64,000 nucleotides of DNA from Sciurus carolinensis. Its lineage: Eukaryota > Chordata > Mammalia > Rodentia > Sciuridae. Of this stretch, positions 1-12,189 are shown piece after piece. The stretch's first letter is position 1; each line of letters begins with the position of its first letter. The stretch is from NCBI RefSeq assembly GCF_902686445.1, contig NC_062227.1:28760777-28824776 (forward strand), given 5' to 3'. Made by a program: the position numbers and the translations under genes. The notes below the pieces were generated by a model, which saw only the letters and a list, made by a program, of their open reading frames with translations, had not been told where the DNA came from and searched no databases.

Positions 1-1865
1 TCAACAGCAGACTTCCAGTTGATCAGTGTCTGGTTCTGATCAACTCTGCTGTGGATCCATAGCAGAAGTTTTTGGTTGTATTACAATAAATGGAAACAAA
101 AAGGTGCTAAAGAATTTAAAACTACTTGGAAAAATAAATTTCTCTCTCCTAGGAAGCAGCTGATTTCTTAAAGATACACTTAGTTTTGAAATTTTTTATT
201 GTTTAATAAAAAGTTATGATTTGGTTTGGGCTTTGTTCTGTCATACCCTTATCTATGCAAATAGGGAGTTCCCATTTATCAACACTAAGCACTTTTCATT
301 TGTTAGGGACGTCAAGCAGACATTACTCTTCCCACCTGACAAGGGAGAAAGCCAAGGCTTGGAGAGGTTAAATATAATAAAGTGAAAACATGGCATTCTA
401 TTGTGTAGAGATCCGAGTGATTTCACTTTAGCAAAAGTAGTTCTCTATTTGAAAATAATCCTAATGTGCATCTTTTCAACTACATCGTCAAGCCCTCTAT
501 GGTCATGGATTTCAGTAGTAAATTGACAAAATGAGAATAATAAAAAGATTTTATGATGAAACCTCAGAAACTGAAAATAATGAAAGTATATACAAGAAAG
601 AAATTATAATATTACCTATTATGTAATGAAACAAAAGGCCAATTATTGCCATTGTCTAAGAGGTATAGATTGAAAATATTCTTCACAAACTATTATCCAT
701 AAAATATGATTGTGGAAGGGGGAATAAGCCCAGAAATAAAAAAAATTTGGCCTTAAATAAATGATTCCACAATTTGATGAATTATGTCATTGAAGTAGTA
801 CATTTGCCTATGATTAATAAGGAATATTAGTGTAGTTAAATAGTTTATGTAAGAAAAAGAACTTCTTTAAATAACAAATCAGTAGGATATCTTAAACAAT
901 AAAATATAAAAATGTAATCCTTCAGGTTTGATGATGAAAACTGAGTTATATTTTGGTATCTGTGGTATTAATAGCATACTACCCAATAGTGGAGAAAAAT
1001 CCAATAATCTGGTAGAATATCAGACTGGAATTTGTTGGATTATTGGACATTTAATGACTGTTGCATCTAGCATGTGGTTGAATCCAGATTGGCAAATTAG
1101 TTTGATAAAGTTTTTCTGTTCTTTAGAGAGGTTATCGAATAAAACTGTGTTGATGAATAGCATACATGAGACAAAGATTATTTCGAGAGACAAAAGTACT
1201 ATAAATATGATATAGAGCAAGTAAGATATATATAAATTCTTTTACAGTTATCAGAATGTTGTTCTTAGCTAGCCAAGAATCCAATTATTCTTTATCCTTT
1301 TAAAGTGATGTCTTGAGAGAATACTTTTCTTCCTTTAGTTTATTGTATTGATAAAATCATGAATTTTGCTCTCCTACCCCACTCAGGTCCTGAGTCATGA
1401 TCACATTTTCTCTTCCAGCGAGATTGTTACAGGATCAAGGGCAAATGAATGTCAGGAAAAACAGAACTTCAATAAATGGAAATTTTAGAATGTCGCATTG
1501 AGTAATGGTCAGATAGGTTTGAAAGAAAATATGAATACATGGTGTCAAGGCAAAGAAGGGTGGATGGGTTGCCCTGTGGACTGTAATGCCCTCATGCTTC
1601 CAGATTGCACATGAATGAATGCCATAGCATCAGAGGAGCCCCGAGGCAGAAAGGCAGAGGTGACTGGCACAGGTATCAGGTGTGCCAACTGTGTAGCCAT
1701 CCAAGCCCCATGTCTTGACATTTTCAATACCTTTATAAAATGGCACGTTATGTTTTCGTTTTGTACTGGGCCCTCTAGATTTTGTAGCTCTCCTTGACTG
1801 TCAGATAATAGAATGTGAGATAAGGCACAGAGGGTGTATGATGTACTGATTTAAGGATTAAAATA
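1..1865. other. AT-rich sequence, no gene recognised
   Basis: No gene could be recognised here. The DNA is AT-rich and the short open frames (for example around 928-1215) have no recognisable domain or codon pattern. Positions 280-380 hold a weak MIR-like stretch (a GAGAGGTTAAAT-type core in minus orientation), too decayed to claim firmly. Confidence 0.5.
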
Positions 1866-2015
1866 CCAAAGAGTCAGATGCTATTATTCCATTTTAAAGA
1901 TGAAGAAACATATTCGGGTGAGGTAGTTATTGTTCTGGTTAGGGTTGGTGGTGAATGATGGAACTAGGATTCAAATCACAGTTTGAATCCAAAGTCTTAA
2001 TTCTTTCTACCACAT
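1866..2015 (-). repeat. MIR SINE remnant
   Basis: The plus strand reads as the reverse complement of a MIR element: an ATTTTAAAGATGAAGAAAC-like core, then a GGAACTAGGATTCAAATC-like box, ending near TTCTTTCTACCAC. MIR is an ancient tRNA-derived SINE shared by mammals. The copy is diverged, as expected for its age. Confidence 0.65.
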
Positions 2016-2629
2016 GTATGTTTCCATGCTTAAGAATAAGAAAGCAAAGCTCATGACAATCAGTGATGTGATTTTTTTTTTTCCCTGCCTTGAGTCTTCT
2101 GGACTGACTGTACAACTCAGACATGTTCACAGTGAGCGCCAAGGTATGCTCCTGCTCTATTTCAACACGCTGGAAACTCTGTGGACACCTGGGTAGACCT
2201 GGGTCTGGCATCATCTCCAAATTTTTTTCTTCCTTTGTAGATGAGTGAAAGGAGAAGCCATAGAAGACAGCCAGTGATTCTGTAGGGGAAAGAAGAATCT
2301 GGTACCTATTCTGAAATTAGAATTTTTAGTTTTCTGAGTGAGAATACATTTAGCTCCTGTCTGATGAATGGAGAGAAATTAAGTACAACAAAGGAGAAAC
2401 TTAGTGTAACCAATTTGATTGCCAAGGTTCACAGATCCCAAATCCAGTGCAGTGAGAGCTGCTTATCCCCAGCCAGTTTCTCTCCTGGCTACCTTGACCA
2501 GCTCTTGGTTCCTTCCTGCTGAGCTGGTGCGATGGATGGAGCGCAGTGATTATGGCCAAGTGATTCCTATTTAGCACTCACCATCCAACACCTGGAGCAG
2601 CTTCCCTGTCTCTTTTCTTTTCCTTTTCC

Positions 2630-2770
2630 TTTTCCCTTTCTTTCTTTAATTCAAATATTTCCTGCTGGCACAAGATTGATCAAAATATATTATGTTCATG
2701 TTCAACTATGGCATAATGAATTCCACTATTATGTGTAATTACAATGCACCAACAAAAAATAAATAGCAAA
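2630..2770 (+). repeat. L1 3' end fragment (probable)
   Basis: The run from a TGAATTCCACTATTATG-like core to an A-rich end resembles the 3' terminal segment shared by the other L1 copies in this window (compare 25960-26035 and 31700-31800). No ORF2 sequence accompanies it, so it would be a severely 5'-truncated copy. Confidence 0.45.
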
Positions 2771-3647
2771 TATTTCCCTCTGAAAACCTTATCTAAGTCA
2801 TCTGGATATGGCCAACTTTTCCGAATATGACCATAATAAAAAGAAAGATGTTTAAGGGGATCATGTGCTGGTTTGCCCAGGACAGTTCTGGTGTATATAT
2901 TGTGTTTTTATTAACAGCAACCCTTTTTACTTTCAAAGAATAAAGGTTTTGGTTCCCAAATTATATGGTTTTCCTAGTTACATTTCATCTTCACTTAGCA
3001 CATAGTTTATCCAACTGAATATTTGACCTTCTGCATAAAAAGTGGAAAACATTAGCCTGGACTCCTTTGTTTTAAGTTTTAGAAAGCAAACTTGCACAAA
3101 CTTTAATGAAAATGGAGAATTAATTGGTTCATGAAACAACCATGAAATGGGTAGGGGAAAGGTATGTAAGATGACTGGACCACAATAATCAGGTTTTCAA
3201 AACATCTCTCCATCTTTCAGTTTTGATTCTTTCTAGTTTTGCTTTATTTTCTCCTACTTCACGTGAACCTTTTCATCTATCAAGGTACATAGGCAATTCT
3301 GGCCTGTATCCTTAACATCACAACTCAAGAGGAGAAAGAATCTACTACCTTGGATTTAGTTAGAAAATTCCAGGTGAGGATGGTGTCCCGGCCTTACATT
3401 GTGTGCTCACTCCCTCAGACCATCCACCAAGGCCAGATAGTATGGTTGGCCCAGTTTACATCAATGTACGTGCTGGGGTGAGTGAGATAGATTTGCTAAC
3501 ACAGGAGCAGTGCCACCCAGTGCCACATAGGCCTATGGAGCCTGTTCTGTTGACCAGCAAGGGAGAAGGGAGGACTGACTTTTTGTGAGGTACAAACTAG
3601 ATAATGAGCCAAAGTCCTCTGGGTTCATGTTCCTGCTTTGGAAAGAC
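2771..3647. other. No recognised gene or young repeat
   Basis: Nothing identifiable was seen apart from ordinary AT-rich sequence. The 61-codon frame at 3403-3588 lacks any recognisable domain. Confidence 0.45.
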
Positions 3648-3740
3648 TTTTTTTTTTTTTTTTTTTTTTTTATGTTTGCACTGCTGACGACTGAGCCCAG
3701 GGCCTTAGCGTGCTTACAATGAGCTACACTCCAAGCCCCC
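3648..3740 (-). repeat. ID SINE, minus strand
   Basis: A poly(T) run (the reversed A tail) is followed by the reverse complement of the ID body: CTGAGCCCAGGGCC, then GAGCTACACTCCAAGCCC. The body is diverged and slightly truncated. Confidence 0.8.
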
Positions 3741-5620
3741 ATGAAATACATTTTAAAGGAAGACAGCTTCATTTCTTCCTGTGCTTTGGGATATGTTCTA
3801 GTCATCTTAATATCTACAATTTTACCTTCCTCTAAGTGGTGTGGTTTGGCCCTTAGAGATTCTTTTACTATTTAAATTTTTTTTTTTTACATATTTCAGT
3901 GTACTTTTTATTGCTATTCCCCCTTTAAATTGAGTAACAAGAAGCAGTAGGATAAAAACAGGAGATTCCAGTAGAATGCAAATTATTTTTTTTTTCTTGT
4001 TAGACACTGCAAAATATTATGCTTGAGTGCAGTGGCACTAGAGCTGAAGGATGGTCTCTGAGAAAGTCTGGTAACCTTTGAGGGTATCGCTCTTGAAATG
4101 ACTGACTACGACTTCTTCAGCGTTCTTTGGAGGAAATATTCTGGCAGGAAGGGCCAGGACATCAGAGATTCCTGCCCATGTCTGTGAGCTTTGGTTCTCT
4201 CCTTGGTATTTCTCACAGAGATCCAATCCTGATGTCATAGTTGAAGGAAATTCAGTAGAATAATGGGCTCAGAGTTCCCTTTAGGAAGCAGAAATTTAGC
4301 CTTAAAGATAGTACAGAAGAATTGGGAGCAGAATTGTGTCTGGAACTACTCAGGTTCATGATGAATAAAATTTTATTCATGAGTAAAAATCTATGTTCAT
4401 CAATTATAAACATTTTTTCTTGCACTCTAAGATTGTCCTAATGAGAAAGAAGGTAGTAGATTATATTCAGTTGAGAGTGGTCTATTACTGCACCTTCAAC
4501 AAATTTTAGACAAAAAAATTCAGTGGAATTAAAAAGTGATATTTCCTATATTGTTATTCTAATCAGATGTGAATTAAAACTTGATTTCTGGATTTTTAGT
4601 GTAACATGATCAATATAACTGGATAGTGACTACATCTGGATGTCCTGGTGTATTTTTAGCAAGTTGTGTGGATGAAAGAGTTAGGAAAAAGAAAAAAAAA
4701 AAAAAGGAAGAAAGACTCAAAGGGAAGTAAACAAATCTTTTCATGAACCATACAAAGCTAGGGTTGATAACTCTGCCCTTATGTGCACAGAGTGGAACAT
4801 ATTTCTTTTTTGAAAAGGAGAGTCCCACAACCTTTTAAAAATGTAATTTTTATTTAGAGAAAGAAACCAGAAGTTTTTATATTTTCCTCTGCTATTAAAA
4901 CGGACTTACAGTTGAAGCATTGCTTCCAAACGTGTTCTCTTTTGAAGGCATTCTTTTTATTTTGGATCTAGGTTCTTAAAGCTTTTCTGGCATAACTGTT
5001 CTTGGAAATAATGGGTATAATGAGCAGCCGTGGTACCCCACTAGGTGAATCAATAGGAATCCTGATGGATGGGAAGATTGGGCTTCCACATCCCCCTGAT
5101 GGGTGCTTGATGAGTGAATTTGCTGCTTAACCACTCTGTTAGCTCTGTGGAGATAGGTATTGGGTTCATTAAGGGAAGTTTTTAACATACGGCCCAAAGT
5201 AAAACAAATGAATGAACAGTACAGATGACAATTTGTTTCTTGTAATCCTTTAGCATTTTCATTATTTAAAACACAGATGAATGAGAAAGCTAATTTTCCT
5301 GAGTTGTCTGAGAGCCTATGGAACTGAGGCTTGAACGGAGCAGTGTATTTCTCAGAGACAGCATGCCAATCCAGTCACGCCTCACCTTACTTGCTAGGCA
5401 TCTCCCTGAAAACGTGTATCTAAGTCAAATCACACAAAATGTGTTAAATTCAGTTCATTATAGGGATTCGGTACATTAATGTTATTATATTATTCCCAGT
5501 ACTTTTCTGAAGTCTTAAACATGTCAAAGTAAAAGAGAGAAAACTGCTCCAAAGGGGATTCATTATCTAATAAAATTATTTTGTTAAGCAAGTAATCACT
5601 CCCTAATTTATACTGAATTA
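3741..5620. other. No recognised gene; T-rich runs
   Basis: The segment contains poly(T) and poly(A) runs and several 60-73 codon frames on the minus strand (4038-4238, 4976-5197). These frames have no domain I recognise and no splice or promoter context, so I treat them as chance. The stretch 4030-4250 is comparatively GC-rich and could be an undetected old repeat. Confidence 0.4.
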
Positions 5621-5624
5621 ATGT

Positions 5625-6042
5625 GTTAGTCCAGGCCCTCCAAGAAGCAGTCATTGACATGAGATTAATTGTGTGAGGATATCATAGGAAAGGGCCTGAG
5701 AGAGCAGATAGAGGGAGCAGACAGGGAAGAGCTGTCTGGCCATGATGCAAATCTGACCTGAACAACTTCTTTGGTAAGAAGAGCTGGACCAGTCATGAGA
5801 AAGGTCACGTGGAAGAGGCCTAGCCGACTGCCAGCATGAAGTCTCCAGACCTGTGAGTGCTGTTGTCTTGGACCTTCTGCTCTTGCCATCGCCTCTGACT
5901 GCCACTGCTGAAGTCACCTGGGTTAGAGAGCAAAACACCACCCAGTGACCCCAGTGAGAAATTCTGAGAAGCAAGAAATCTTTGTTGTCTTAAACTATGT
6001 AGTTTCCAATGGTGGGTAAGCAGCTGAACATGACTGATACAC
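5625..6042 (+). repeat. Probable ancient MaLR/MLT1-like LTR
   Basis: The segment begins GTGTTAGTCCAGGCCCTCC and ends with a TTGTTGTCTTAAACTATG...ACTGATACAC pattern typical of the 3' ends of MLT1-type LTRs. The subfamily was not identified from memory. The 107-codon antisense frame inside it is probably accidental. Confidence 0.4.
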
Positions 6043-7266
6043 AGAGTCAGGGTGAGAGGGACAAGTGGTGTTTTTTTTGGTTGTAAGTAGACATCTTCCT
6101 AGCACACCTCTCGCTGAGGGTGCTGCTCTTTTGAGATTTCCACTCGGCTTCCACCCCTTGCCTGGTCTGAGCCCAAGGCCTTATTTTCTGTCTCTACATG
6201 GTCATTAAAATTCATGACCTTAGTTTATTGAAACAGACACATCCCCACTTCATGGTAGCTAAGACTCCACTGCCCTTAAACTGACTTTATTCATTTTTGT
6301 AGCCTTGCAAAATTGTTTTCCTTGCCTTCTTACTCTCTCAGGAATTAAGTGAATGTGATTATACTGAAGTCAACATTTGATGGAGCTTTTCAGGTTGCCT
6401 AGTCTGCCACATTATTAGGTATAGAGTCTCCGTCTAATGCTTTTGGATGTTCCCTAGAGATATTATTTCTATTTTTTTTTCATAAGTCACTTATGTGTCC
6501 TGCCTGGGGTTTGAAGGAGGAAATTTTAAACTTTACCTTGCCAGGGAGGGAGTAGATCATAGTAGTGAGCAACATTGCTGCATTCCAGCTTTTGTAGTAC
6601 TAGAACTCTATAGGAACACATATTTGTACATGATTCTATGTTGACAAAGCATGCTTATAAATAAGTGAAATTGTATTTTAGAAGGGTACAAACCAATTTT
6701 GCTTAATCAGTGTGATCCTAAAATATGGCATGTAAACTAAATAATTTCAAAATTTACTAGAATGAAAAGGGTTAGAAGAGTATGTTCTTTAAGTGAATCT
6801 TACAGTGAATACATTCATAAAATAAGTAGGATTTCCATAACTTGAAGATTTTTGTGGTATATTTATTTTAATGCTAATATTAGCAGGCAGCATGAAATGT
6901 ACCCAGTCTTCTTTTTCCTTGCAGTAAGTTTTTATTTCCTCTTTGTTCCCCTTTGTTATCCTCACAGGCAAACACCTAACAAGGAATGGAAAAACACAAC
7001 TTTTTTTTTTTTTTCATAGAAAGGGCATAACACAAGGTAGCTTCATGGTCTCTGTTCTTTTTGGTAATCTATCAACAATGAACACCCCGGGAGTAGCCAT
7101 GGTGCCTCCTATGATAAGCAATAAGATCTTCCTGGCCAGAAGGCTCAGTTGACTCCTTCCCTCCTGAGCAGTATGGTTTGTGGTGAAGTTGCTTTCTAAT
7201 AGAAGTGAAGACCACAGGATATGACACATAGAGCTCTAAGCTGCTGCCTTTATGACAGTTGTTACA
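6043..7266. other. No recognised gene or repeat
   Basis: AT-rich sequence with a T run at 6471-6480 and another at 6999-7014. The short frames on both strands around 6943-7281 overlap each other and show no domain. Confidence 0.4.
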
Positions 7267-7283
7267 TGTAATTCTTATCATTT

Positions 7284-7473
7284 TTGTAATTAAAAAAAAT
7301 TCTATGGTACTGGTGATTGAACACAGGTGTACATTACCACTGTGTCACATCCTCATCCCCTTTTTATTTTGAGACAGAGTCTCTAAGATGCAGAGGCTGG
7401 TTGCAAACTTGAGATCCTCCTGACCCAGCTTTCTGAGTAGCTGGGATTTCAGGAGTGTGCTACTGCACCTAGC
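7284..7473 (-). repeat. B1-dID composite SINE with 17-bp TSD
   Basis: On the plus strand a reversed ID half (GGTACTGGTGATTGAACAC) is followed by a reversed B1 half (GAGATCCTCCTGACCC, then GTAGCTGGGATTTCAGG). The element is flanked by a perfect 17-bp direct repeat, TGTAATTCTTATCATTT, at 7267-7283 and 7474-7490. This supports L1-mediated insertion and fixes the boundaries. Confidence 0.92.
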
Positions 7474-7504
7474 TGTAATTCTTATCATTTAAAGGTGGTG
7501 ATAG

Positions 7505-7531
7505 GTTTCTTTCTTTCTTTCTTTCTTTTTG
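7505..7531. repeat. (TTTC)n microsatellite
   Basis: A short run of TTTC units lies immediately downstream of the B1-dID target-site duplication. Confidence 0.85.
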
Positions 7532-7534
7532 TTA

Positions 7535-8160
7535 ATATTTGGCTGCCTCTAATTCTCACTGCTTTCTATTTTAAGATCAAAATAAACAAGAAAGACTTGG
7601 GATTAGTAGATAAACTTAGATAAATCCTGAAGAGTTCGATTTCAAGTCATGTAGGAAAGAAATTTTCTAATGGGAAAACAGTCAATTTCAGTCCACATTT
7701 GCTTTGAATGCATAAAAGATAAAAGATTCCTGCCCTTTTGTGTCTTGTGGATCTGTGATTAAAATTTTCCTTTATATTTTCTTTGAGAATTTGTACATAT
7801 TAATAATGGTACAAAAATGTATGTATGCAGTTATATGATTAAGGCCTGATGGAACTCAAAGAAAGTTAATGTAAAAATTAAATGTTTTTCAATTTACTGG
7901 TTAATACCTGCTCTCTTAGAATCCTTGTCTGTTGTTGCCTGCGAAGGACCTCTTTTCACAAAAAAAGCGGGCGGGGCTGGTGGTGGTGAATGACATAATC
8001 ACGTAATCATGTGACTTAAATTGTTTCTTGAATAACAGGTGATTGAATTTGAATCTTTTGCTTTGTAACCCTGAATGTTGATTGACTGATTCTCACTCTT
8101 CTACTTGTTGACAAGCAGACCTAGATCCTCTGTGTTTCCCACGCGAAACCTGAAGTGCCT
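7535..8160. other. No recognised gene; short GC-rich spot
   Basis: Mostly AT-rich unique-looking sequence. A small GC-rich patch at 7964-7990 (GCGGGCGGGGCTGGTGG) resembles a GC box, but it is isolated and without CpG-island context, so no promoter is claimed. Confidence 0.35.
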
Positions 8161-8162
8161 AT

Positions 8163-8505
8163 TGTCTTAGTCCATTCTGGAAGCTATAACAAGCCACCTT
8201 ACTCTGGGTAATTTATAAACAACGGAAATCAATCCTTTCAGTTATAAAGGCTGGGAAGTCCGAGATCAGAGTGCCAGAAGGTTCTGAGTTTCATAGATGG
8301 CATCTTGTTTCTGTGTCCTCACATGTTTGGTAGAAAAGAGGAAAAGGGAAAAACAGACTTCCTCAAGTCTTTTTATAAAGGGTACTAAGCCCATTCATGA
8401 GGACTGAGTCTAACTATCTCCTAAAGACCTTCCCTCTTAATCCTATTGCATGTGAGATTATATTTCAACATGCATTTTGGAGGGACACAAGCATTCCAAC
8501 GATAG
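8163..8505 (-). repeat. MST-type MaLR LTR, minus strand
   Basis: Begins TGTCTTAGTCCATTCTGG, contains a GGGTAATTTATAAAC block, and ends in a TTTTGGAGGGACACAAGCATTCC pattern. This is the reverse complement of the MST/THE1 class of ERVL-MaLR LTRs. No second LTR or internal region is adjacent, so it is a solo LTR. Confidence 0.75.
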
Positions 8506-8554
8506 CCGATATTTATTATTTGTGTGTAAAAGTCCCTTCCCGTTTGTTATTTTG

Positions 8555-8860
8555 ACTAGCACCTCCACTGTCATGCAGAAGAAACTGTCACTTTTTTTGG
8601 CTACAGTGATTGGTCTAGTGGTGGACACCTGGCCCATGCTGGGTCAGTGACAGGATCCCCTCTGGCCTCAGTGGGGTGGCAGAGCTATGGGCTTTAAGGC
8701 CTGGGACTACTGGGTGACATGTTGCCTGCCACTGGCAAGGCCAGGTGTTGAGGTTGGCATCTAGACACAAGCAGAGATGAGAGATGGAGCGAGTGAAGAT
8801 GTTCCAGTTCCTGGTTCTAGCCCCAGTCTCCATTTTCAGAGACCATTTTAAGTGAACGCC
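8555..8860. other. Possible ancient repeat, unclassified
   Basis: The segment is richer in GC than its surroundings, with an 83-codon minus-strand frame at 8615-8866 that has no domain I recognise. Its texture (GTGATTGGTCTAGTGGTGG, then TGGGTCAGTGACAGG) resembles old LTR or DNA-transposon sequence, but I could not name a family. Confidence 0.3.
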
Positions 8861-9004
8861 TTCCATCTTTGATCTCCCTTCTTTTTTTCTAATCTAGTTA
8901 GTATTAATTCTTCCCTCCCCTGTATGCAACGTGAAGAATTTACAAAGGAAGTAAATTCATTACAAGCAGCATATCTCATGAATTTTGGTAGACTCCCCCC
9001 ACCT

Positions 9005-9086
9005 CCCCCTGGGGCTGGGAAAGGAACCCAGGGCTTCAGATATGCTAGGCAAACTTTATACCACTGAGTAAAACACCCCTAGCCCA
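9005..9086 (-). repeat. ID SINE fragment, minus strand
   Basis: The reverse complement of the ID body is visible as GGGGCTGGGAAAGGAACCCAGGGC followed by TATGCTAGGC and ACCACTGAG. Confidence 0.75.
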
Positions 9087-9099
9087 ACTTCAACTTCAA

Positions 9100-9197
9100 G
9101 TTTTTTGTTTTTGTTTTTGTTTTGTAGTGCTGGGGATCAGATTCAGGGTCTCATAAATACTAAGTGAGTGCTCTACCACTGAGTTACATCCTCGGAT
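9100..9197 (-). repeat. ID SINE, minus strand
   Basis: A (TTTTTG)n-like reversed tail precedes GTGCTGGGGATCAGATTCAGGG and CTCTACCACTGAGTTACATCC, the reversed B-box and A-box regions of an ID element. It lies next to a second minus-strand ID, showing two independent insertions. Confidence 0.8.
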
Positions 9198-10108
9198 TTT
9201 TTTCTTTTCTTTTTTTTTTTTTAAGAGGAGGAGATTACATTCAGCATTCCCCTTAAAAATCTTTCTTTAGGCTTTTGTTCCACCAAGTTTCCCCTCCTTT
9301 TTGAGCCCCAAGTCTTCCCCCAGATATACTCCATCTCATTTTCAGCTTTGGGTAATTTGGGTTTCTTCTCTTCTGCTCACTCAAGCAAAACATTTCTCAA
9401 CAAAACAAAACAAAAATCAGTACTTTCTACTTCAAAAAACCAAAGCCCAGCCAATTTGTTTCTAAAGTGAAAGGGCTAAGTACAGCATCTTAATAAAGGT
9501 GATGCTTTCTCTGCAAAGGAACTTTTGTACTGACTGCTAAGGGAATGCAATTTTCTCTGTATTAGAACTCCTGCAGTGTTTGGGGATCATTTTCCTCATT
9601 AATTAAGCAGTCTATTGTCATTTTCAAGGCCCTATTTCAGCACATTTTATTCTAAATAGCCAATTTATATCTATCACTTTCTTTTTCTGCCCAATTTTCC
9701 ATGCAATCTGAAAAACACCTCTCTTAAGATGCTGCCCACTTACTTTCCAAGTTGACTAATGTAATCTAAACATATTTTTTCATTGAAGATTTTTTGAAAT
9801 TCTACCACTTCCTCATATTTTAGGATGTGAGTGAAGTGTTTGAAATGGCCCATTGATTTTGCTGAAAATAAGTGCATAGATGGCTTTAGGAATTTTGCTC
9901 TTCCTTTCACCTTTCCCCTCTCTCCCCAACTGTTCTTTGGCAAGTATTTTGCTGTTGGAGTGACTCAGAGGGGGAGAGACTGGAGAGGAAAAAGAAGAAT
10001 TCCTTTGAATTATTTTCAAGGTTACTGAGAAAGGGAATTATGGAAGAAGATGACTGATACCGTTTCAGCTGGGGCAGTTTTCCCTCTGAAAGTTCAATAA
10101 GAACACAC
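9198..10108. other. No recognised gene or repeat
   Basis: T-rich and pyrimidine-rich sequence. Overlapping 65-102 codon frames near 9740-10215 on opposite strands have no domains, and one of them runs into the ID element downstream. Confidence 0.4.
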
Positions 10109-10110
10109 GG

Positions 10111-10212
10111 TGGCTGGGGAGATAGCTCAGTTGGTAGAGTGCTTGCCTTGTAAGCACAAGGTCCTGGTTTCGATCCCCAGCACCCAAAAAACCCAAACAA
10201 ACAAACAAAAAA
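10111..10212 (+). repeat. ID SINE
   Basis: Starts TGGCTGGGGAGATAGCTCAG (A box), continues through CTTGTAAGCACAAGGTCC and a B box GGTTTCGATCCC, and ends in an A-rich (AAAC)n tail. It closely resembles a tRNA 5' half, but the 3' half does not fold as a tRNA. Confidence 0.9.
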
Positions 10213-11220
10213 CACACAAAGACATTGGGGTAGTGTTTAAGGGGCTTCTTTGTGCCTTGTTGATATTTCCTCAGTTATCCTGACCATGATGAACAACAAA
10301 TGGTTACATGAGATGTTAAATATGTTATTTTTTTCTACTACTGGAACTATTTTACTATATATATGCATCTTCTAATGTCATATCATATACCTTAAATATA
10401 AACAATAAAATTTATTAAAATTTATGATAAAATTTATTTAAAAAAAACCTTAAAAGTGGGCCGTAAATTTTTGCAACTTCTCTCAACAAGAGGGGAAATC
10501 TCTTTCTCCTCCCTTTCAATCTAAGCTGGCTTTTTATCCTGCTTTACCAGGAGAATGCAATGGGAGTCATGGATGACTCCTCAGCCAACTCGCAAGCGAT
10601 CTTGTAGTTTCCACTCATTCCACGTAGTAGAAGTTGGAGATGCCCTGTCAGAAAGGCTGTGTGGAAGATAATTGAGATACCCCAGCCAACAATTCTAGCT
10701 CACCATGAGGAATATGAGTGAGGTCAGTTGAACTACTGTATGACGGCAGCCACTTAGTGATCTCATGAGAACATCTGAGGAATGGCCCACCGAACCAAGC
10801 ACAAACAGAAGAATCATGAACAATGTTCCCCTTCTACTTATATCCATTAGGAGAAAACAGATGATACAGAGCAGAGAGAGGCAATTACAGGAGCAATTTT
10901 ACACTTAATTGACACCTGTTGACTGTGTACTTTTCTCCTACCATCTTCAGATATTTGGGTACAGGTGTGGCATACATAGAAAGTTGGGTTTAATCATGAC
11001 GGGGACTCTGGAGTATGACAGCACTAGGGAGGGGCAAGATAATATAGGCAAGGGAGTGGTTGCAACCGTGGCCCATGGAACCAATTCAAGCCCCCAAAAC
11101 AGGGAAATGATGACAGGAGGAGATGAGGATTTGGAGAAAAGGGTTTGGGAAAAAGTGGACCAAATACAACCTGGTAAGGACAGGTACCAATGGTGTTCTT
11201 GTTATACCGTAATAATCGTA
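10213..11220. other. No recognised gene; possible old LTR at 10450-10830
   Basis: Positions 10450-10830 are moderately GC-rich and read like the interior of a decayed LTR, but no clear ends were found. The 126-codon frame at 10909-11289 has no domain and runs into a MIR-like repeat, so it is not called as a gene. Confidence 0.35.
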
Positions 11221-11221
11221 A

Positions 11222-11330
11222 ACATTGTGATCTTGGGGAAATCACTTAAATCTGTTGATTTGTATGATCAAGGAGTTGGACTAGAATAAATTCTAAAAGG
11301 TTCTAACAATCTGTCATTCTACGATTCCAC
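11222..11330 (+). repeat. MIR-like SINE remnant
   Basis: Contains GTGATCTTGGGGAAATCACTTAA and, after a gap, CATTCTACGATTCC, the order of core and 3' end seen in MIR-type SINEs with a CATTCTATGATT-like terminus. A similar copy occurs at 33655-33790. Confidence 0.5.
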
Positions 11331-11824
11331 AGCTGATTGTTCTGCGATTCCATTTAAGAATGTCCCATAACATAGACGGTAATGAGGAATATATTCAGTT
11401 TATTAAAAAAATACTGGGAAACCTCTTGGTAAGGTTTCTCACACTATCTCAAGTTTAATTAACCACTAATTATTTCCTTGCTTGTTTGTTGCATTCTTTT
11501 TGGATGACTATTGCACAGGGTACTACTACTTTTAGGGTAAGTATTGAGAGATATGGTGGAGCATGTCTGGAATCAATGGAATTATGGGTGAGTAGACAAA
11601 TCCACACAGGAGGAGGGAGGAATGCTGGGTTTCTGCCCTGGCTCTAACTCTGTTTTGCGGAAATCATATTTACTGCTTTTGTTGTGATTTATTAAAAGAG
11701 CTGAGAAACTTTGTCATTTGTGCTTCACTTGAATATCTGAGTAAGCCAGAGCTGGACCCAGAAGTACTGAAACAGAGGAAGTATGATTGTGTTCTATTCA
11801 CTTGTCCATCAGAATCCAGACTAG

Positions 11825-11961
11825 GGGCTGGGGCTGGGGCTCAGTGGTGGAGCACTTGCCTAGCATGTGTCAGGTGCTGGGTTCAATTCTCAGCACCGCA
11901 CAAAAATAAATAAATAAAATAAAAGTATTATGTTCATCTACAACTAAAAAATATTAAAAAA
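11825..11961 (+). repeat. ID SINE with 14-bp TSD
   Basis: A plus-strand ID element with A box (GGCTCAGTGGT) and B box (GGTTCAATTCT), then a tail of AAATAAATAAATAAAAT and ACAACTAAAAAATATT. It is flanked by perfect 14-bp repeats AGAATCCAGACTAG at 11811-11824 and 11962-11975. The distinctive tail after the ID body recurs at 31050-31110. Confidence 0.95.
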
Positions 11962-12189
11962 AGAATCCAGACTAGATGACAGCAGCTATGACAGTCTTTT
12001 GAAGAGATATGAATGCAAATAAAACTTCCTAACATCCCAAAGGCATTTTGCTTTAATGAAGAAGCTTCCAGTATCTATGTCATTGCTTTGGCTGGTAATT
12101 TTAAACTTTGCTGTATCTGTCTGATTATTGCAATTTCTTCAGTCTTGTTTCCTCTTCCTCCTCCTCTCACTATAGTTCATGCATCATAC

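Noticed and set aside
4038..4238. 66-codon minus-strand frame in a slightly GC-rich stretch
   Set aside because: No recognised homology, no splice sites that would make it an exon, and too short to stand alone.
7964..7992. GC-box-like patch as a gene promoter
   Set aside because: Isolated within AT-rich DNA with no CpG cluster, no downstream exon and no TATA context.
10909..11289. 126-codon plus-strand frame
   Set aside because: No domain, no flanking gene structure, and its end lies inside a MIR-like SINE.
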